Below, in pieces: positions 1 through 9,489 of a stretch of 54,919 nucleotides of DNA. Numbering within the stretch: the first letter of the stretch is position 1; every line of letters begins with the position of its first letter. The notes under the pieces are model-generated. The model saw only the letters and a program-made list of their open reading frames with translations, had not been told where the DNA came from and did no database searches. This DNA is from Alphaproteobacteria bacterium (GTDB lineage Bacteria; Pseudomonadota; Alphaproteobacteria; UBA9219). The DNA is taken from the NCBI GenBank assembly GCA_009779745.1, contig WRDR01000012.1, positions 1 to 54,919 of the forward strand, written 5' to 3'. Made by a program: the position numbers and the translations under genes.

Positions 1-2
1 GC

Positions 3-782
3 GTGCGCGAACATGCGATGTTTGCAATAATGGGCGGACTCTCGCTGCACGGAGGATTTATTCCTTACGGCGGAGCGTTCTTTGTGTTTGTTGACTATGG
101 CCGTCCGTCTGTGAGACTAAGCGCATTGATGGGCATACGCGTTATATACGTCATGACGCACGACAGTATAGGCGTAGGTGAAGACGGAAGGACTCACCAG
201 CCTATAGAACAGCTTGCTGTTATGCGCGCTATTCCGAATCTGATAGTGGGCAGGGTTTGTGACGGCATAGAAACTGCGGAGTTATGGGATATTGCTCTGA
301 AAAACAAGCATAGACCTACTATGCTGTGTTTGACTCGTCAGAATCTGCCGACAATAAGAGATTATCAAGGAGGCAGAGTTAACCTTTCTGCCAAAGGAGC
401 GTATATTATAAAGGGCGAAGGTGAAACAAGAGATATTACTCTGCTTGCGACAGGGTCTGAGGTGAAACTGGCTTTGGACGCAAGAGAGAAACTGCAAATG
501 GACGGCATCAATGCGGTTGTAGTGTCTATGCCCAGCTTGGAGTTGTTCGAAGAGCAATCGGAAGAATATAAAAAATCAGTTTTGGGAACGGCACCGCGCA
601 TAGCTGTTGAGGCAGGCATACGAATGTGCTGGGATCGATACATAGGAGAGAACGGAGCTTTTATCGGTATGGAAGGCTTTGGCGAATCTGCGCCTGCGGA
701 AGTTTTGTTTGAGCATTTTGATATAACTGCGGACAGAATCGTCAGGGAAGCAATGCGAATATTAAACGGAGTGAAAAGATGA
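3..782 (+). CDS. tkt: Transketolase, C-terminal part (cut by window edge)
   Basis: Thiamine-diphosphate enzyme of the non-oxidative pentose phosphate pathway (and of pentose supply), cytoplasmic; it moves two-carbon ketol units between sugar phosphates. The frame is open at the left edge, so the N-terminal cofactor domain and any true start lie outside the window. The visible 259 residues begin in the pyrimidine-binding domain with the family motif REHAM, followed by HGGFIPYGG, the RPSVRLSALMG stretch, and HDSIGVGEDGRTHQP, which is typical of transketolase and distinguishes it from DXS. The C-terminal domain ends at the stop. The stop overlaps the gap start codon by 4 bp (ATGA), implying one operon and translational coupling of sugar-phosphate metabolism. 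Identification is secure. Confidence 0.96.
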   Translation: MREHAMFAIMGGLSLHGGFIPYGGAFFVFVDYGRPSVRLSALMGIRVIYVMTHDSIGVGEDGRTHQPIEQLAVMRAIPNLIVGRVCDGIETAELWDIALKNKHRPTMLCLTRQNLPTIRDYQGGRVNLSAKGAYIIKGEGETRDITLLATGSEVKLALDAREKLQMDGINAVVVSMPSLELFEEQSEEYKKSVLGTAPRIAVEAGIRMCWDRYIGENGAFIGMEGFGESAPAEVLFEHFDITADRIVREAMRILNGVKR

Positions 783-1768
783 GAATAGCCATCAACGGAT
801 TTGGGCGTATCGGAAGACTAGTGCTGAGGGCTGCGGCAGAGACTAAGGCAAAAGACATGGAGATTATAGCGATAAATGATTTGGCGGATATAGAAACCAG
901 TGCACATTTGCTGAAATATGATTCCGTGCATGGGAGATTCGGAGAAGAGGTCAAGGCAGAAAAAGACAGCCTTATAGTTGCAGGACAAAAGATAAAAGTA
1001 CTGCAAATAGCTGATCCTACCAAATTGCCTTGGAAAGATTTAGGAATTGATATTGTCATGGAGTGTTCCGGAAGATTCACTAAAAGAGCGGATGCGGAAA
1101 AACACCTTATTGCAGGTGCAAAGAAAGTGCTGATTTCTGCGCCTGCGACTGATGAGGATATAACCGTAGTTTACGGCGTGAATCACAAAGATATTAAACC
1201 TGAACACAAAATAGTATCCAATGCGTCATGCACTACCAATTGTTTAGCACCGGTTGCGTATGTGTTACAGAATACTATCGGCATAGAGCATGGATTTATG
1301 ACTACGATACATTCTTATACCGGAGATCAAAATACTGTGGATACTGCGCACAAAGATCTGCACAGAGCAAGAGCAGCAGCGTGCAATCTTATACCTACGT
1401 CCACAGGAGCGGCTAAGGCAGTAGGAAAAGTTTTGCCCGCACTCAAAGGAAAACTGGACGGAACAGCTATACGAGTTCCTACGTGCAACGTGTCTTTAGT
1501 GGATTTTAAATTCGTATCCAAAAGAAACACATCCGTTGAAGAGATTTCTGAAGCTGTAATGAAGGCTGCGAACGGAGAGCTGAAAGGAATCTTGGGAGTT
1601 TATTCCGAGCCTCTCGTGTCTTCTGATTTTAATCATGATTCGCATTCGTCTATATTTGCGTTGAAAGAGACCAGAGTCATAGACGGCGATTTTGTCCGAG
1701 TCATGAGCTGGTACGATAACGAGTGGGGCTTCTCGTGCAGAATGCTGGATACTGCAAGGGTAATGTGA
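779..1768 (+). CDS. gap: Glyceraldehyde-3-phosphate dehydrogenase, type I
   Basis: NAD(P)-dependent oxidation and phosphorylation of glyceraldehyde-3-phosphate to 1,3-bisphosphoglycerate in glycolysis/gluconeogenesis. The 329 residues match the usual family length. Visible motifs are the Rossmann start INGFGRIGR, the nucleotide-binding IINDLADI region, the catalytic cysteine in SNASCTTNC (C151), the partner histidine in TTIHSYT (H178), and the C-terminal WYDNEWGFS. The ATG overlaps the transketolase stop by 4 bp, so the two are co-transcribed. No pgk follows; the next gene is convergent and is separated by a long inverted repeat. Confidence 0.98.
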   Translation: MRIAINGFGRIGRLVLRAAAETKAKDMEIIAINDLADIETSAHLLKYDSVHGRFGEEVKAEKDSLIVAGQKIKVLQIADPTKLPWKDLGIDIVMECSGRFTKRADAEKHLIAGAKKVLISAPATDEDITVVYGVNHKDIKPEHKIVSNASCTTNCLAPVAYVLQNTIGIEHGFMTTIHSYTGDQNTVDTAHKDLHRARAAACNLIPTSTGAAKAVGKVLPALKGKLDGTAIRVPTCNVSLVDFKFVSKRNTSVEEISEAVMKAANGELKGILGVYSEPLVSSDFNHDSHSSIFALKETRVIDGDFVRVMSWYDNEWGFSCRMLDTARVM

Positions 1769-1774
1769 AAAGTG

Positions 1775-1841
1775 GAAAGTTGAAAGTGGAAATGAGAATT
1801 GCAACAATATTTCCACTCTTCACTTTACACTTTCAACTTTC
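1775..1841. terminator. Long inverted repeat between convergent genes, built from heptamers
   Basis: An 18-nt arm (1775-1792) pairs with 1824-1841 with one mismatch, filling the gap between gap (+) and mlaA (-). The left arm reads as 7-nt units of the type GTGGAAA/GTTGAAA. It could serve as a bidirectional terminator. There is no clean U-tract, so that role is inferred. It belongs to the period-7 intergenic repeats seen at several places in this window. Confidence 0.6.
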
Positions 1842-2612
1842 TTAATAATTATCAAAGTACAAATCTGGATTCATGCCGGGTGAGGTGCGTCCGATTTGTT
1901 TGTTTCTGTACTGAATGAAGATGCTGCGTAGTTGGGCGTATAAGTCCAAAGAGCTTTCTTCCAAAGCCTTGTACTCGTCCAAGACCGCTGCTCTGTTGGT
2001 CAGTATGCTTGCTGAAGTAGATGCAATCAGATACTTGTCCTGTGCGGACGAACCGCCGTATCCTGCTATATACGTCCAAGGAGTCATAAAACAATCAACG
2101 CCGAAGCCAAGCCCGTCACGCACAGAGGAGGGTCCAATCACTGGTATATACAGGAAAGGGCCGGAAGAAAAACCCCAAGAAGCGAGAGTCAGTCCGAAAT
2201 CAGTGCGCTGTTGATTAAGATCCAGCTCGTCAGCAACTTCAAACATGCCGCCGACTCCGACAATAGTGTTTATAGCAAAACGCTGAACAGTAATGCCTGC
2301 CTTTTCAAACTCTCCTTGCATTATATTGTTTGCAAAGAAAACAGGCTCGCCCATATTGGAAAGTATATTAGCGATTCGTTCCTGCATAAACTTAGGAGCG
2401 AAAAATACATAAAGCCTAGTTATCGGCTCTATAAGAAAACCGTCCAAAAAGTGAGATACTGTGAAAGAAACTCTGTTGATTGGTTCAAGAGGATCCGCAA
2501 TGCCCGGGTTGTCAAGATTGCTATAACTATATTTGTTATCATTATCTGCGCAAGCAGATGTGCCTAGCAGCACAGCGGCAAGAAGCATTATAACAGCGGG
2601 ACGAAACAACAT
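1842..2612 (-). CDS. mlaA: MlaA/VacJ-family outer-membrane lipoprotein
   Basis: Outer-membrane lipoprotein of the Mla system, which withdraws misplaced phospholipids from the outer leaflet. The 256 residues start with a lipoprotein signal and a lipobox LGTSAC (C21). They then show the family signatures DPLEPINR, the RFAINTIVGVGGMFEVA stretch, TDFGLTLASWG, and the SGPFLYIPVIGPSSVRDG loop. No mlaBCDEF genes are beside it. Instead the gene upstream on the same strand (141 bp away) is an HpnN-like RND lipid transporter, so the pair probably works in outer-membrane lipid trafficking. Confidence 0.93.
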   Translation of the reverse strand: MLFRPAVIMLLAAVLLGTSACADNDNKYSYSNLDNPGIADPLEPINRVSFTVSHFLDGFLIEPITRLYVFFAPKFMQERIANILSNMGEPVFFANNIMQGEFEKAGITVQRFAINTIVGVGGMFEVADELDLNQQRTDFGLTLASWGFSSGPFLYIPVIGPSSVRDGLGFGVDCFMTPWTYIAGYGGSSAQDKYLIASTSASILTNRAAVLDEYKALEESSLDLYAQLRSIFIQYRNKQIGRTSPGMNPDLYFDNY

Positions 2613-2753
2613 AAAAGACCTCTTTTAAGAAACGTAAAAACCGTTTGATTTGAGCACGTTTTCAGGCAATCTTCAAGTGCTAAAATAACAAATATAAAAG
2701 AATCCACAACTATGAGTCGATAATGTCACATATTTATTAATGACACAGATTCG

Positions 2754-5700
2754 TTAAGAAATAGGCAAAGACGGCTGAGAATCCTCATCGGACTGCTTTT
2801 TTTTCTTATTCCTTTTCTTATTAGAACTCTCCTTGACCGCAACCCTAAGAGAATCCCCGTCATTGAAGGAGGAAAATTCGGATAAAGGCTGAGGATTCCT
2901 AGGAGCTTCCGTTTTAACCTTTTGTTCATCAAAATAAAACTGATCATCAGAGACGTAGTCCTCTTCCCTTATAGGCGCAGTCCCGGAAAGGTCTTCTTTA
3001 AATGTCAAGCCCTCCATATCAAGAGAAACCTCTTCTATAGGCGCAGGATTTTTAGGAAAATTCAACTGGGCTATGTCTTCTTCACCAGTCTCATCAGGTT
3101 CATCGGAAAAATCATCTTGAATCTCATCTTGCAGAGGCTTCGGCGGAGCTTTTTCTTCTTCCGCATCGTCTATAACGTCAACAAGCTCAACAGCCTCATC
3201 ATCTTCAGTTTCAGCGTCTTCAGCGTCCTCCTCCAGAGCGAAAATCTGAGGCCTCTCGTTGTGAGGAGGTTCTTCGTCTTCTCCGTCATCATCATAACGC
3301 TTGTCAAAGCAATTCAACACGGGCAGAATCAGGAACGTACAGATAAGACAATACGCCAACGCTATAGTCAGCAGAATCCCCATGCTCTGGGTGCCGAGGT
3401 GATCGGAAACCGCCAAAGATATAAACGCTGCCAAAACAGTTAGAGCGCAGAATAAAACGGCTCTGGCCATGCTGGAGGACAGGAAATCTACTCGTCCTTG
3501 TCTTGCATAAAACACAAAATAAACCGCATAAGAAATGCCCAGCGTGAAAAGTATAGGCAGCGCAATAACATTCGCAAAGTTAATCGGCAGTCCTATGAAC
3601 TCCATAGTAGCCAGCGTTAAAATCCCTGCTACAGTCAGCGGGATAAGCGTCATTAAAACGTCCCAGACTCTTCTGAAAACAACTAACGCCAGCAGTCCTA
3701 TAGACGCAACCGCATAAAGAGCTGCCAGAGCAAACGCTCTTATAATCTCTCTTCCGGATTCTATAATAGCAACAGGAGCTCCTGAAATATTAGGATCCAC
3801 AGCAGTAACCGCCTGTACAAAATCCTCTAACAGCTTTGTGTCCCTAGGCGAACCGCTTGCATCTCTTCTGGGGTGAACTTCTATAAGCCACTTGCCGTCC
3901 TTTGTCATCCAGTCTCGTTTTATCTCGTCCGGCAGATTGTTCAAATCAACAACCTGCGCTTCCAGAAGCTGTTTCATTTCAGCAGCCTTGCTTTGCAAAG
4001 GCTCTACAATATTCCTATGCGCCAGAGCCAAAACTTTTCCGTCTGACGTTTCAGCAATCTTCAAAAGCAGATCGGAAAACGCCCGGAAATTATTATACTG
4101 AGCGTCCGCCGTATCCATAGAAGAAACAGCCTCGCGCAGAGCCAGACCGGTCTGTCTGAAAGCATCAAGAAGCTGTTCCATAGAAGGGGCCTCTATCGGA
4201 GTCACATCAAAGGAAGGCGACAGCATCATAGACGTATCGGCTATCATTTCCAATTTCTGTTCCTGATTGTCCGGAATAAAGCTGTCCAGCGTCACGACAT
4301 GAGAAACCTGAGGCACCTGTTCAAATTCGATAGCTTTAACAAGAGCGTCAGACGCTGAGTCTGCCAATAGCTGGGCTGCATAAGAAGAATTATTCTCATC
4401 GTTCAAGAGCTCTATCATAGTAGAGACAGACTCGAGTTTTGGATTTTTCAGATTCAGAGGATCAAAATCAAATTTAATCTGTGATGCAAAAACAGCCATT
4501 ACCATAGTAATAGCAATGAAAAGTGAAATCAGAATATTAGGCTTTGAAATAAGAAAATTATTAAGAGGAGCCAAAGCTTTAATGCCGATAGCTTTTTTTT
4601 CCGGCGAAGGTTTAGTAAGAGTCATCAAAGCCGGAAGCAGAGTAAGATTAAGAACAAAAGCAATAATCATTCCGGCTCCCGCTATAAGCCCCAGCTCGGA
4701 AATGCCTTTGTAGTTGGTAGGAGTAAACGCAAAGAAGCCCAAAGCAGTAGCTGCTGCCGCAACAGCTAAAGGAATAGCAACTACATTCACAGTTTTCTGT
4801 AAAGCCAGAGCATGATTAGGTTCAGTGCTGAACTCATCGCGGTACCGAGAGCCGAACTGAATGCCGAAATCCACAGCTATGCCGATAAACAGAACAGCAA
4901 ACGCAATAGAGATAAGAGTAAAATGTCCTACGGCAGCCAGAGCAAAAACAGTAGTGGCAATAAGCCCTAAGAGCAGAGTATAGATAATAGGCAGAACTAT
5001 GCGCCATGTGCGCATACCAAACAACAGAAGCACAAACACAAGGACTACGGAAAGAACAGTAGCGAGCCCTGCGCCCTCTGAAACAGAAGAGAACTCGTCA
5101 TCGTTGAGAACTACGGGTCCGGTAAGTCTGGTTTGAACTTTGCCGGTGAGGTCGTGAGTTTGCTCTATCTCTGAAATAGTTTTTTTGACAAAGGAAATAG
5201 CGGTCGATGCAGGCTGGAGCTTAGAGAAGTCAAGCACCGGCTTTGCGATGATGTATCGGGTATTGGAGAGAAGAGAGGACTGAGGAGAGTCCAGAGAGTT
5301 ATCCTTAGGCAGGAGTTGCTGCCAATCTATAGGCAGAAATTTACCTTCCAGAGAAGAGGTTAAAGAAGTGCTGATAGCGGATATTGGCTGGGCTAAAAAA
5401 TCAGTTGGAACGGCTTTAGCCTGAAGACCTTTAATCATTAAATCGAGACTGGAGAGGAAGCCTCTTAAACTGGGATCTGCAGAGATAGAAGCTATAAAAG
5501 GCTGCGCCTGCGACATCTGGGCCAGAGCACCTTCGAGTTCTTCCTGAGAAAGAAAAAGAAGCCCGTGAGTTTTGAAGAAATCGAGCGAATCCGGACGAGA
5601 CACATACGTAAATAGGTAAGGCATAGAAGCAAGTTTCTCGGCAAGCTCGGAAGCCATAACCTCGAGGACAGACTGGTTGTCGGAATTTACTACGATAACC

Positions 5701-5918
5701 ATAGTGTCTATTTTATTAGGAAAAGCCTGTTCAAGAGCTACCTCGTGCTTGCGCCAAGTGAGGTCGTCAGGAAAAAGAGTATTAATATCGGTAGTAATAG
5801 CAAATTTCTGGACTATAAAAAGAGAGCCAGTAGAAGCTAATGCAAAAGACAGGAATAATATAAGCAGGGCATGTTTGCGGCTGAAGTCGACTAGTTTGGC
5901 TAGAAAAGAAAGAAACAT
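2754..5918 (-). CDS. MMPL/RND-family lipid transporter, HpnN-like, with acidic C-terminal tail
   Basis: Large inner-membrane transporter of the MMPL branch of the RND superfamily. The N-terminus, the two periplasmic loops and phrases such as FAITTDINTLFPDDLTWR and ADPSLRGFLSSLD resemble HpnN, which is associated with hopanoid transport to the outer membrane. There are 1054 residues. A first helix (about 14-32) is followed by a periplasmic domain, a five-to-six-helix block (about 280-440), a second loop and a second helix block ending near residue 870. The last 183 residues (872-1054) form a disordered acidic tail rich in D/E, finishing with a lysine-rich patch, and are absent from HpnN as I know it. 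No hopanoid biosynthesis genes are in the window, so the cargo is unknown. No clear Shine-Dalgarno was seen before the chosen ATG. Confidence 0.85.
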   Translation of the reverse strand: MFLSFLAKLVDFSRKHALLILFLSFALASTGSLFIVQKFAITTDINTLFPDDLTWRKHEVALEQAFPNKIDTMVIVVNSDNQSVLEVMASELAEKLASMPYLFTYVSRPDSLDFFKTHGLLFLSQEELEGALAQMSQAQPFIASISADPSLRGFLSSLDLMIKGLQAKAVPTDFLAQPISAISTSLTSSLEGKFLPIDWQQLLPKDNSLDSPQSSLLSNTRYIIAKPVLDFSKLQPASTAISFVKKTISEIEQTHDLTGKVQTRLTGPVVLNDDEFSSVSEGAGLATVLSVVLVFVLLLFGMRTWRIVLPIIYTLLLGLIATTVFALAAVGHFTLISIAFAVLFIGIAVDFGIQFGSRYRDEFSTEPNHALALQKTVNVVAIPLAVAAAATALGFFAFTPTNYKGISELGLIAGAGMIIAFVLNLTLLPALMTLTKPSPEKKAIGIKALAPLNNFLISKPNILISLFIAITMVMAVFASQIKFDFDPLNLKNPKLESVSTMIELLNDENNSSYAAQLLADSASDALVKAIEFEQVPQVSHVVTLDSFIPDNQEQKLEMIADTSMMLSPSFDVTPIEAPSMEQLLDAFRQTGLALREAVSSMDTADAQYNNFRAFSDLLLKIAETSDGKVLALAHRNIVEPLQSKAAEMKQLLEAQVVDLNNLPDEIKRDWMTKDGKWLIEVHPRRDASGSPRDTKLLEDFVQAVTAVDPNISGAPVAIIESGREIIRAFALAALYAVASIGLLALVVFRRVWDVLMTLIPLTVAGILTLATMEFIGLPINFANVIALPILFTLGISYAVYFVFYARQGRVDFLSSSMARAVLFCALTVLAAFISLAVSDHLGTQSMGILLTIALAYCLICTFLILPVLNCFDKRYDDDGEDEEPPHNERPQIFALEEDAEDAETEDDEAVELVDVIDDAEEEKAPPKPLQDEIQDDFSDEPDETGEEDIAQLNFPKNPAPIEEVSLDMEGLTFKEDLSGTAPIREEDYVSDDQFYFDEQKVKTEAPRNPQPLSEFSSFNDGDSLRVAVKESSNKKRNKKKKQSDEDSQPSLPIS

Positions 5919-6142
5919 GGCGAAAGCGTCCCGGGGAGTTCATCAAAAAAATTAACAACAGAAACTAAGGCAAAGAAGTATAATACAAAATGCCCCAGAA
6001 ACACACACATTTTTATGCAAAAAAGTAAAATAAAAGACTGGAAATACAAAAAGAGAAGCAAAAACAATAAGAAAATGGACTTGATTTGCGGGAAAGATGA
6101 CGGTATAAGAGGCACGAGAAAACCGGAGGCACCTTAAATATA

Positions 6143-6275
<133 letters not shown>

Positions 6276-6357
6276 GCCGCGCCGTAGTGAGCTCTTGCGA
6301 ACGAAGGCGGGCTGGCTGTTGTATTACCTTCACACTCTAGCAAACAGATAATCACAA

Positions 6358-6597
6358 ATGTTCTACGTTTATATCCTGCAAAGCATAAACACTCCAGATA
6401 GATTTTATACCGGATATACCAATGACTTGAAAAAACGATTTAATGACCATAATAAAGGATTGTCAATTCATACAAATAAATTCAAACCTTGGCACCTTAA
6501 AAACTATCTTGCATTTGATAACAAAGAAAAAGCCGAACAGTTTGAAAGATACTTAAAAACAGGTTCCGGCAGAGAGTTTATAAAACGACATTTATAA
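6358..6597 (+). CDS. GIY-YIG nuclease superfamily protein (UPF0213/YhbQ-like)
   Basis: A 79-residue single-domain GIY-YIG protein. The GIY equivalent is YVYIL (residues 3-7) and the YIG equivalent is FYTGYT. They are followed by the conserved arginine in DLKKRF, the NKG loop, and a helix with the conserved glutamate in KEKAEQFERYLKTG. The family consists of small predicted endonucleases, many of unknown role. The gene stands alone between a palindromic repeat and a 53-bp direct repeat, and there is no good Shine-Dalgarno. This fits a mobile or repeat-associated gene rather than a housekeeping one. Confidence 0.9.
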   Translation: MFYVYILQSINTPDRFYTGYTNDLKKRFNDHNKGLSIHTNKFKPWHLKNYLAFDNKEKAEQFERYLKTGSGREFIKRHL

Positions 6598-6603
6598 GAA
6601 AAA

Positions 6604-6656
6604 TCCCCTGTTATTGGTATTGCCTTCTCGGATAGAACTCCACTATATTCTTTTAC
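6604..6656. repeat. 53-bp direct repeat, left copy
   Basis: Closely matches 9490-9542 with about five substitutions and no gaps. The two copies bracket the SGNH hydrolase, the frameshifted small gene and the DUF4143 ATPase (about 2.9 kb). On the minus strand both copies keep the same open frame (VKEYSG..S.KAIPITG), so the repeat may derive from a lost coding sequence. Confidence 0.8.
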
Positions 6657-6715
6657 ACACGACCACACATTAACCATACTGTAGCGGTATTCGTGCATGA
6701 AAGTATATTTTACAA

Positions 6716-6742
6716 TTGAAAGAATGCGAATTTCGGTATAAT
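6716..6742 (+). promoter_or_regulatory. Possible promoter for the SGNH hydrolase gene
   Basis: TTGAAA (6716-6721) and TATAAT (6737-6742) are separated by 15 bp, which is shorter than ideal. A TTAACCAT octamer lies upstream at 6670-6677. Support is by motif only. Confidence 0.4.
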
Positions 6743-6868
6743 AATAGTGATTATGACTTGTACACAATTATGTGCAAAGATGTCATTAATTTTTAGGCAA
6801 ATCTCACGCGCACGGTGTGCTTAAATGAGTAAGAGCTATTGTATAAATCTAATTTGAAAGGTAAAATT

Positions 6869-7660
6869 ATGGTAGACGTAATGCAGCCGAAAAACATCCT
6901 CGTCTTCGGAGATTCTAATGCAGAGGCATTAAAACATGTGGCTACGGATGAGAATGGTAACTCTGTAAGAGTCATGCACCCTGAAGGTGTAAGTTGGCCT
7001 GACGTGGCACAGTCTAAGTTGGGTTCAATGTATAACATTGTTAACATAAGCCTCACTAACAGAAATGGCTTTATAAAAAGTAAGAGTGGGAATGGGGATA
7101 AGGTTGAATATTTGGAAAGTGGTCTGGATTGTTTCCGTGAATTACTTTCACAGGAAATCGAGAAGCATGGTGAGATGGCTGCGATCGTTATTCCGTTGGG
7201 AACAAATGATTTGCAATGGCTGTATAATCTTAGTCCCGCTGACTTTGAAAAAGGATTAAATCATCTTATTGGAATTACCAAAGAGCTAAATCCTAATGGA
7301 AAAATAATCCTCATCCCGCCTCCTATTTTGACTGACCATAAACAGGAACTACTAGAGAATTGGAGTCATCAGTTTGATGAACGTTCTATAGAACTCTCTG
7401 AGGTCGTGCAAGAAACATATAAAAAGGTGGCTGAAGAAACGGAATCTTGTAAGCTTTTTGACTTCAACCCAATTGCAAAAGAGTTTTCTATCGAAAAGAC
7501 GCTTTCTAGCCAAGAAATACTGCCTGATGGATTACATTATAGTGCCGTATTACATGCATGTTTTGGCACAGCGTTCGCAGAACATATAAATGAACTTCTT
7601 GACCTACGTCCTAAACAGGACGTTTCAAGTACCCCAAACAGGCTTACCATTGATAAATAG
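6869..7660 (+). CDS. SGNH/GDSL-family hydrolase
   Basis: Predicted esterase, lipase or deacetylase of the SGNH fold. Block I is ILVFGDSNAEAL with the nucleophile serine, block III is IPLGTNDLQ with the GxND asparagine, and block V is LPDGLHYS carrying the Asp-x-x-His pair. The ATG at 6869 is chosen because it follows an AAAGG ribosome-binding site; a TTG 30 bp upstream has none. That gives 263 residues and no signal peptide, so it is probably cytoplasmic. The substrate is unknown. It lies inside the region bracketed by 53-bp direct repeats, with no functional partner visible. Confidence 0.88.
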   Translation: MVDVMQPKNILVFGDSNAEALKHVATDENGNSVRVMHPEGVSWPDVAQSKLGSMYNIVNISLTNRNGFIKSKSGNGDKVEYLESGLDCFRELLSQEIEKHGEMAAIVIPLGTNDLQWLYNLSPADFEKGLNHLIGITKELNPNGKIILIPPPILTDHKQELLENWSHQFDERSIELSEVVQETYKKVAEETESCKLFDFNPIAKEFSIEKTLSSQEILPDGLHYSAVLHACFGTAFAEHINELLDLRPKQDVSSTPNRLTIDK

Positions 7661-7808
7661 AAACATCGAAGTGTTTTGTAATACCTTTGCGGTGAATACC
7701 GATTATTTCTGCTGCTTCGAGGCTTCCTTCTTCGCACTGTGTGCTTCGAAGGACAAGTCGAATGGCAAGCTGGTTTGCACCCCATAACCTCAATTAAGGA
7801 CTTTTATA

Positions 7809-7956
7809 ATGAATAAATATACAAAATTAATTAAAGACTTTTTTAAAAGCAAAAAAAACAAGACAGGCTGAGCAAGAATATTTGGAATATCTTAGAGAAG
7901 CTATTGAACCTCGTTATTATGTCAGCAAACCTAAACATTGCCAAGACCCAAAATAG
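7809..7956 (+). pseudogene. Small protein gene broken by a frameshift in a run of eight A
   Basis: The ATG at 7809 starts MNKYTKLIKDFFKSKK and hits TGA after 20 codons. Shifting frame within the A8 run gives a continuous protein that goes on as TRQAEQEYLEYLREAIEPR and ends at TAG 7954. The two halves join naturally into about 48 residues. It is either a real one-base mutation, a sequencing error or polymerase slippage. The family is not recognised. The rest of the 7661-8016 gap holds only short dyads. Confidence 0.5.
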
Positions 7957-8016
7957 AGTTGGTGCAGCTTATCTACAATTTCGCAGAAAGCAGCCTGCGT
8001 TTCACAATCGCCCGCT

Positions 8017-9237
8017 TTACAAATACCCCACAGGTATAATAAAGGCGTTTTCTCCCAGCGGCAGGTAGGTCGGAGCAGAGCAGATGACACCGCCTGAGCC
8101 AGCTTCCTTTCCGAAACGCTTCAATGTGGTAAACACAGCAACATCCGATTTGTCAGGGTTGGACTTCTTTTTAATCTCAAGCGGATATAGCTTTCCATTT
8201 TCCTCCAAAATAACATCGATTTCCTTAGCATCATGGTCGCGGTAAAAGTAAACTGCCGGCTCTTTGCCGTTGTGCCAATAACTTTTAATGATTTCGCTCA
8301 CGACATAGGTTTCAAAAATGGCTCCTGCAAAAGCTCCTGCTTCAAGTGTTTCCGGAGAGTTCCATTTGGTCAGATAACAGGCAATGCCCGTATCCATGAA
8401 ATACACCTTGGGCGTTTTGATAACACGGTTCGTCAGATTGTTGGAATAGGGCTGCAACAGGTAAATCAGACCAGATGTCTGTAACACTGAAATCCATGCA
8501 CGGATGGTATTGACGGCTACACCGACATCTTTTGCCAAGTCGGAATAATTTAGCAGCTGTCCCGTACGTGCTGCCAAAGCAGTCATGAATTTCATAAAAT
8601 CCAGCTCATTCTGAACAGTTTTAAGCTGCCTCACATCTCGTTCAATATATGTTTTTACATAGGCACCATAGAACAGTTCCCATCTGTTATCCTTGTCTGT
8701 GAACAGCTTCGGATATGAGCCTTTCCAGATAGTTTTGAAGATTTTTTGAACGGATATCTTTTTTTCGTTTTTTGATTTGACACTAAGGTATTCCGTTGTT
8801 GGTAAAAACGGCGGTTGTTTTGGTGTTCCGTTCTTTTCCGTTTGAGATAAGCCTTGCAAGCTTAAAATACCGACACGACCGGCTAAGCTCTCTGTTACGT
8901 TTTTCATCAACTCAAACTGCTGCGAGCCTGTAATCCAATAGGCACCGCTCTTTTTGTCTTCATCTACAATAGATTTGATATAGGGGAAAAGTTCCGGGGC
9001 ATATTGGATTTCGTCAATCAGGACAGGTGCCGGATAGCGTTCCAAAAAATCCCGAGGGTCTGTTTGCGCAAGCCTGCGATTGTCCAGGGTATCCAAAGAA
9101 ACATAGGTTCTTTTTTTCTTTTCGCAGTTTTGGAACACCGTAGTTTTGCCAACCTGCCTCGGTCCTGTTATCAGGACAACAGGAAAGAAATCACTAGATT
9201 CTTTTATGCTTTTTTCTATGGTTCTTTTGATGTACAT
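8017..9237 (-). CDS. AAA_14/DUF4143 ATP-binding protein
   Basis: The N-terminal AAA domain has Walker A GPRQVGKT near residue 30 and Walker B VLIDEIQYAPELF, and is followed by the C-terminal DUF4143 domain, a winged-helix plus nuclease-like fold. The C-terminal part holds YFMDTGIACYL, the acidic EIDVILEE and the LEIKKK, which resemble a PD-(D/E)xK core. Members are common accessory ATPases of unknown biological role. The start is set at the ATG 9237 (MYIKRTIEKS), which follows a GAGGGA site; an upstream ATG adds eight residues without one. About 406 residues is full length for the family. It is a single gene with no co-directional neighbour. Confidence 0.9.
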   Translation of the reverse strand: MYIKRTIEKSIKESSDFFPVVLITGPRQVGKTTVFQNCEKKKRTYVSLDTLDNRRLAQTDPRDFLERYPAPVLIDEIQYAPELFPYIKSIVDEDKKSGAYWITGSQQFELMKNVTESLAGRVGILSLQGLSQTEKNGTPKQPPFLPTTEYLSVKSKNEKKISVQKIFKTIWKGSYPKLFTDKDNRWELFYGAYVKTYIERDVRQLKTVQNELDFMKFMTALAARTGQLLNYSDLAKDVGVAVNTIRAWISVLQTSGLIYLLQPYSNNLTNRVIKTPKVYFMDTGIACYLTKWNSPETLEAGAFAGAIFETYVVSEIIKSYWHNGKEPAVYFYRDHDAKEIDVILEENGKLYPLEIKKKSNPDKSDVAVFTTLKRFGKEAGSGGVICSAPTYLPLGENAFIIPVGYL

Positions 9238-9489
9238 AGCAAATCCCTCTATTTCGGGCAATATTCATTCTGATTGCAAAGTAGCCGACATTTAACCAAT
9301 TGTCAAGCAAATTTCTATTTCCCTGTTCTTTTCTGCAAACGCTCTGTTTCTTAAAACCAATTCCCTGATATGCGTTTTAACTTCCCTGTTATTTTTCACC
9401 CAGTCATTGACATTTTGTCCATTTTTATTAGGCTTATTGCTACGGTTGGCTGAAATTGGGCTTCTAAAATGGCTGATTTTCCCTGTAGA

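Noticed and set aside
2922..3443. 173-codon plus-strand frame opposite the transporter tail
   Set aside because: Antisense of the acidic tail codons; no ribosome-binding site and no family match.
7809..7871. Programmed frameshifting in the A8 run
   Set aside because: Only one example, no downstream structure or conserved slippery heptamer context visible; mutation or sequencing error is simpler.
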